The position numbers and the translations under genes are program-made. From positions 1 to 15,911 of the forward strand of contig DAOUTV010000009.1 of NCBI GenBank assembly GCA_030668505.1: a stretch of 15,911 bases of DNA, written 5' to 3'. This document shows, piece by piece, positions 13,487-15,911 of this stretch (positions are counted from its first letter, which is position 1; every line of letters starts with the position of its first letter). Source of the stretch: Desulfobacterales bacterium. Its GTDB lineage: Bacteria; Desulfobacterota; Desulfobacteria; Desulfobacterales; C00003060. The notes beneath the pieces were generated by a model. It ran no database searches, was not told where the DNA came from, and was given only the letters and a program-made list of their open reading frames with translations.

Positions 13487-13906
13487 ATGAACATAACTAC
13501 CTATCAGATACATAATGTCTTGAGGGCCTACGGCAAACAGCTGAGCCAGAGCAAGCGGCTGCAACACAAAAAGGGTGATGCACTGCTGAGGCGTACAGAC
13601 CGGATCAGTCTCTCCGTTCAGGCAAGACGAAATGCTATTATTGACAGAGTAACTTCAGATATTATAAATAGGATAATCAATGATGGACCCCATTACGAGA
13701 TGGAACAGGAGGCTTTCGGACAACTTGAGGATGAATATGGGGGTAGCCTTTCAGTTAATAATGAGGATTCCGAGTTGGTCTTCAAGGTTATTGATAAGGA
13801 AAAAGGGGAGGTAACAAAAACACTTTCTATCGAGGATTCCAATTTCTTGAAAGATAGGCTGGAAGAAATCACCAAGAGCAAGGTTGACGATCAAATGATT
13901 ACCTGA
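13487..13906 (+). CDS. DVU0524-family FlgM-associated protein, 139 aa
   Basis: The protein begins MNITTYQIHNVLRAYGKQLS, the hallmark start of a small family (named after DVU0524 of Desulfovibrio vulgaris) found directly before flgM in Desulfobacterota. It has an arginine/lysine-rich segment (residues 20-55), a helix with ISLSVQARRNAIIDRVTSDI, and an acidic C-terminal half. Its biochemical role is not established; position suggests flagellar regulation. A moderate GAAGGTG site (13473-13479) precedes ATG, and flgM follows after 17 bases. Confidence 0.75.
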   Translation: MNITTYQIHNVLRAYGKQLSQSKRLQHKKGDALLRRTDRISLSVQARRNAIIDRVTSDIINRIINDGPHYEMEQEAFGQLEDEYGGSLSVNNEDSELVFKVIDKEKGEVTKTLSIEDSNFLKDRLEEITKSKVDDQMIT

Positions 13907-13923
13907 CATGGAGGTATCTGTTC

Positions 13924-14238
13924 ATGAAAATTACTGGCAACGGCTACGAGATTACCAGATACATTAGTGAAAAAATCGTGAGTCCGACAAATGAGGCGTC
14001 CGTAAAGACTTGTACGCAAAACAATATTCCTACTGAGTCCAGAGAAGACGCCATAGTCAATCTTTCTGAAGCGTCAAAAGAGGTTCAGAAGGCCAGAGAG
14101 GTCATCGAGTCTCAACCAGATGTCAGACTGGATATGGTTAACGCTATCCAGGAAGAGATCGAAAAGGGAGCCTATGAAGTTGACGTCCAGAAAACAGCCG
14201 AAAAGATACTGGGATATTACATAGACGAAAAGGTTTGA
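13924..14238 (+). CDS. flgM: Anti-sigma-28 factor FlgM, 104 aa
   Basis: FlgM holds sigma-28 inactive until the flagellar hook is finished and FlgM is exported. The C-terminal sigma-binding region is clear: DAIVNLSEASKEVQKAREVI, then VRLDMVNAIQEEIEKGAYEV and TAEKILGYYIDE, in the usual helix order. The N-terminal 40 residues are polar and likely unstructured, as normal. GGAGG lies nine bases before ATG. It sits second in a two-gene unit behind the sigma-28 promoter, a feedback arrangement known for flgM in enteric bacteria. Confidence 0.88.
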   Translation: MKITGNGYEITRYISEKIVSPTNEASVKTCTQNNIPTESREDAIVNLSEASKEVQKAREVIESQPDVRLDMVNAIQEEIEKGAYEVDVQKTAEKILGYYIDEKV

Positions 14239-14408
14239 CCATCCTGTTCGAACTAAGATTTGTTCTATAATATCCACGCAATTGCTTTCTTTACCAGCCT
14301 CCCCCCTTGACCCGCCCTTTTCTGTTACCCTACTTCATTAAGCTTACATATAGACCGGTTTCTCGGCTATTGATAATCATCAGAATCTGAGCTAAGAAAA
14401 GATCCACA

Positions 14409-15140
14409 ATGGGCAGGCAAAAAGGTCCTAAGCAGCTTGAAAAACTTATATCCTATATCCTTGGACAACGACCCGACGAGTTTGGACTGGTCCTGAACGA
14501 TCAGGGGTTCGTGCGTCTGAAAGATCTGCTCAAGGCAATCTCAGAGGAACCCGGGTGGGGATATGTGCGGAAATCCCACATCCATGAGGTCCTCATGACC
14601 TCTTGTGAAAAGTCTTTTGTCCTGGAAAATGACAGAATCAAGGCCGTTTGTCGCGATGATGCCCCGGCCTGTGTAGAGGACATAGTTCCCCCTAAGCTCC
14701 TTTATCACTGCGTGAGGCCCAGGGCATATCCTGTCGTCTGCCGGCAAGGGATCATCCCCTTAGGACAACCCCGGGTCTATTTGGCCACAACCGAGGAACT
14801 GGCACAGAGGATGGGAAAGCGGCGAGCCCCAGTCCCTGTGTTGCTGACAGTTCTGGCGCAAAGAGCTTTAAAGGCAGGCGTAAGATTCTCTAAGCAGGGC
14901 GACTTCATCTACATGACTGACCATGTGCCTGTGGGCTACTTCACTGGACCGCCACTCCCAAAAGAGAAGAAAAAAGAAGCCCCCCCTGTTGCAATACCTG
15001 AAGACCCGCCTGGCAGCTTCACCTTTCAATTGGAACGCTCCCGGACACTTCAGCAACAGCGACTCAGGCGAAAGGGGCTCAGAAAGGAGATTGTCTGGAA
15101 AAAGGATGCCCGCAGGTTAAGGCGAAAGCGCAAAACTTAA
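14409..15140 (+). CDS. Tpt1/KptA-like RNA 2'-phosphotransferase, divergent, 243 aa
   Basis: KptA/Tpt1 enzymes move a 2'-phosphate from RNA to NAD. Both domains are recognisable: an N-terminal winged helix (KLISYILGQRPDEFGLVLND) and a C-terminal ADP-ribosyltransferase-like part (LLYHCVRPRAYPVVCRQGII ... MGKRRAPVPVLLTVLAQRAL ... FIYMTDHVPVGYF). Compared from memory with E. coli KptA, the catalytic RH in VLRHKP is here GQ, the IRAxQGHS arginine is lysine (IKAVCRDD), and VHLS is VYLA; only the later GxR arginine seems kept. Canonical activity is therefore doubtful. A proline-rich linker and a very basic tail (RRKGLRKEIVWKKDARRLRR) of some 60 residues are additions that could bind RNA. The ribosome-binding site is weak. 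It is followed by a CCA-adding enzyme gene, in keeping with tRNA maturation. Confidence 0.8.
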   Translation: MGRQKGPKQLEKLISYILGQRPDEFGLVLNDQGFVRLKDLLKAISEEPGWGYVRKSHIHEVLMTSCEKSFVLENDRIKAVCRDDAPACVEDIVPPKLLYHCVRPRAYPVVCRQGIIPLGQPRVYLATTEELAQRMGKRRAPVPVLLTVLAQRALKAGVRFSKQGDFIYMTDHVPVGYFTGPPLPKEKKKEAPPVAIPEDPPGSFTFQLERSRTLQQQRLRRKGLRKEIVWKKDARRLRRKRKT

Positions 15141-15229
15141 AAAGCTTTTCAGTTAAATCAACGGTTAAAAAGGGTTAAAAAAATCGTAATGTGATAAGGC
15201 CATTTAAGCAATTGAAAAAAGAGCTGATC

Positions 15230-15911
15230 ATGGTGACAGGCCAACTACCTGATTTCTCCGGCATCGGGCCTGTTTATCTTGTGGGCGGGTCTCTTCGGGA
15301 CCGCATCATCAATCGTCCATCCAACGACCAAGATTTTGCAGTGCTCGGCAATGCCAGGGAATTTGCAGAAAAAGTGGCGGCAAAACTTGGTGTCCGCATG
15401 ATTGAGATGGGCAAAAAATACAAGGCGGTCTATAGAGTAGTATCAGGCGACAAGGTGCTCGATTTTTCCTCCATACATGGCAAAACCATTGAGGACGACC
15501 TGAAAAGACGCGACTTTACTGTTAACGGCCTAGGCTTTAACCTGTCTTCCGAAAGCCTTATCGACCTTGTTGGGGGCCTGGACGACATCAAATCAAAAAC
15601 CATCCGGCTGATCTCAGAAGACGCGATCTTAGCCGACCCACTGAGAATGCTCAGGGCATTTCGTCTTGCAGCTGTCCTCGGTTTTCAGATAGCACCGCAA
15701 ACCTTGTCTGCCATCAAAGATCAAGCCGGGCTTATTGCCAGGTCGGCCGGAGAACGAATAAGGGAAGAGTTTTTCAAGATGATGGAAGCAGAGAGATCTT
15801 TTCCTTACGTTGAGCAGATGTCGCAGATAGGGCTCCTGATGAAGCTTATCCCAGAGCTTGAATCATGCCGTGGTTGTCCACTTAATGACGACGGATACGA
15901 TGTTTTTCAGC
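15230..15911 (+). CDS. CCA-adding enzyme / poly(A) polymerase family, 5' part only
   Basis: This class II nucleotidyltransferase adds or repairs the CCA end of tRNAs, or adds poly(A) to RNA. The 227 codons seen hold the full head: VYLVGGSLRDRI (residues 16-26), the metal-binding D33-x-D35 in NDQDFAV, the RRDFTVNG motif (93-100) and DPLRMLRAFRLA (136-147), which starts the neck. The frame is open to the window end, so the C-terminal body is missing here. CCA-adding and poly(A) types cannot be told apart with confidence. ATG 15230 is used; TTG 15212 is in frame and no strong ribosome-binding site decides. The neighbouring KptA-like gene suggests a small tRNA-processing cluster. Confidence 0.9.
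   Translation, partial: MVTGQLPDFSGIGPVYLVGGSLRDRIINRPSNDQDFAVLGNAREFAEKVAAKLGVRMIEMGKKYKAVYRVVSGDKVLDFSSIHGKTIEDDLKRRDFTVNGLGFNLSSESLIDLVGGLDDIKSKTIRLISEDAILADPLRMLRAFRLAAVLGFQIAPQTLSAIKDQAGLIARSAGERIREEFFKMMEAERSFPYVEQMSQIGLLMKLIPELESCRGCPLNDDGYDVFQ

Noticed and set aside
14243..14271. GTTCGAAC with a later GTTC and TATAAT as a LexA-type box and promoter for the kptA-like gene
   Set aside because: The half-site spacing (eight bases) does not fit known SOS boxes and no -35 lies at a proper distance from the TATAAT.
1..15911. CRISPR array
   Set aside because: No regularly spaced direct repeats of 20-40 bases were seen; the only tandem repeat is the in-frame 57-bp unit in rpsF.

Overview
The window looks like chromosome from an anaerobic, motile, Gram-negative bacterium of the Desulfobacterota (former Deltaproteobacteria). 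This placement is inferred from gene content: an rpsF-rpsR-DUF2232-rplI-dnaB cluster, a FlgM-type anti-sigma factor behind a DVU0524-family gene (a family named from Desulfovibrio), a sulfide-dependent (histidine-type) Thi4 thiazole synthase, and a DUF362/ferredoxin protein. No database search was possible.

The left part (about 1-7000) is accessory. It is AT-richer and loosely packed, with long intergenic stretches and mostly unrecognised genes: an 88-aa protein behind a perfect consensus sigma-70 promoter, a beta-rich 219-aa protein, a small protein with a Tat-like signal, a 106-aa beta-rich protein, and a short tandem-repeat exported protein. Its centrepiece is a three-gene minus-strand operon (5977 to 3334): a small helical protein, an RNase J-like metallo-beta-lactamase/beta-CASP nuclease with an intact metal site, and a PD-(D/E)XK nuclease-like protein. 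Two nucleases plus a small helical partner is the best candidate here for an undescribed (perhaps defence-type) system. The intergenic region upstream of it is rich in perfect inverted repeats.

The junction (about 7020-7280) holds several small inverted repeats, a tandem 10-mer, a minus-strand terminator and a 76-nt tRNA-like sequence. The 3' half of that sequence is intact but its acceptor stem is broken. This marks the change from accessory to core DNA and resembles a tRNA scar or pseudogene.

The right part (7313-15911) is core. On the minus strand, thi4 and a DUF362 ferredoxin gene form a pair for thiazole (vitamin B1) synthesis and an iron-sulfur function. A roughly 190-bp element with 25-bp imperfect terminal inverted repeats lies just upstream of thi4. 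On the plus strand, rpsF, rpsR, a DUF2232 membrane protein gene, rplI and dnaB form a tightly packed operon; S6 carries an acidic tail built from a 57-bp tandem repeat. Next is a flagellar regulatory pair (DVU0524-family gene and flgM) behind a near-consensus sigma-28 promoter. Last come two tRNA-processing genes: a Tpt1/KptA-like protein lacking most canonical catalytic residues, and the 5' part of a CCA-adding enzyme gene that runs off the window.
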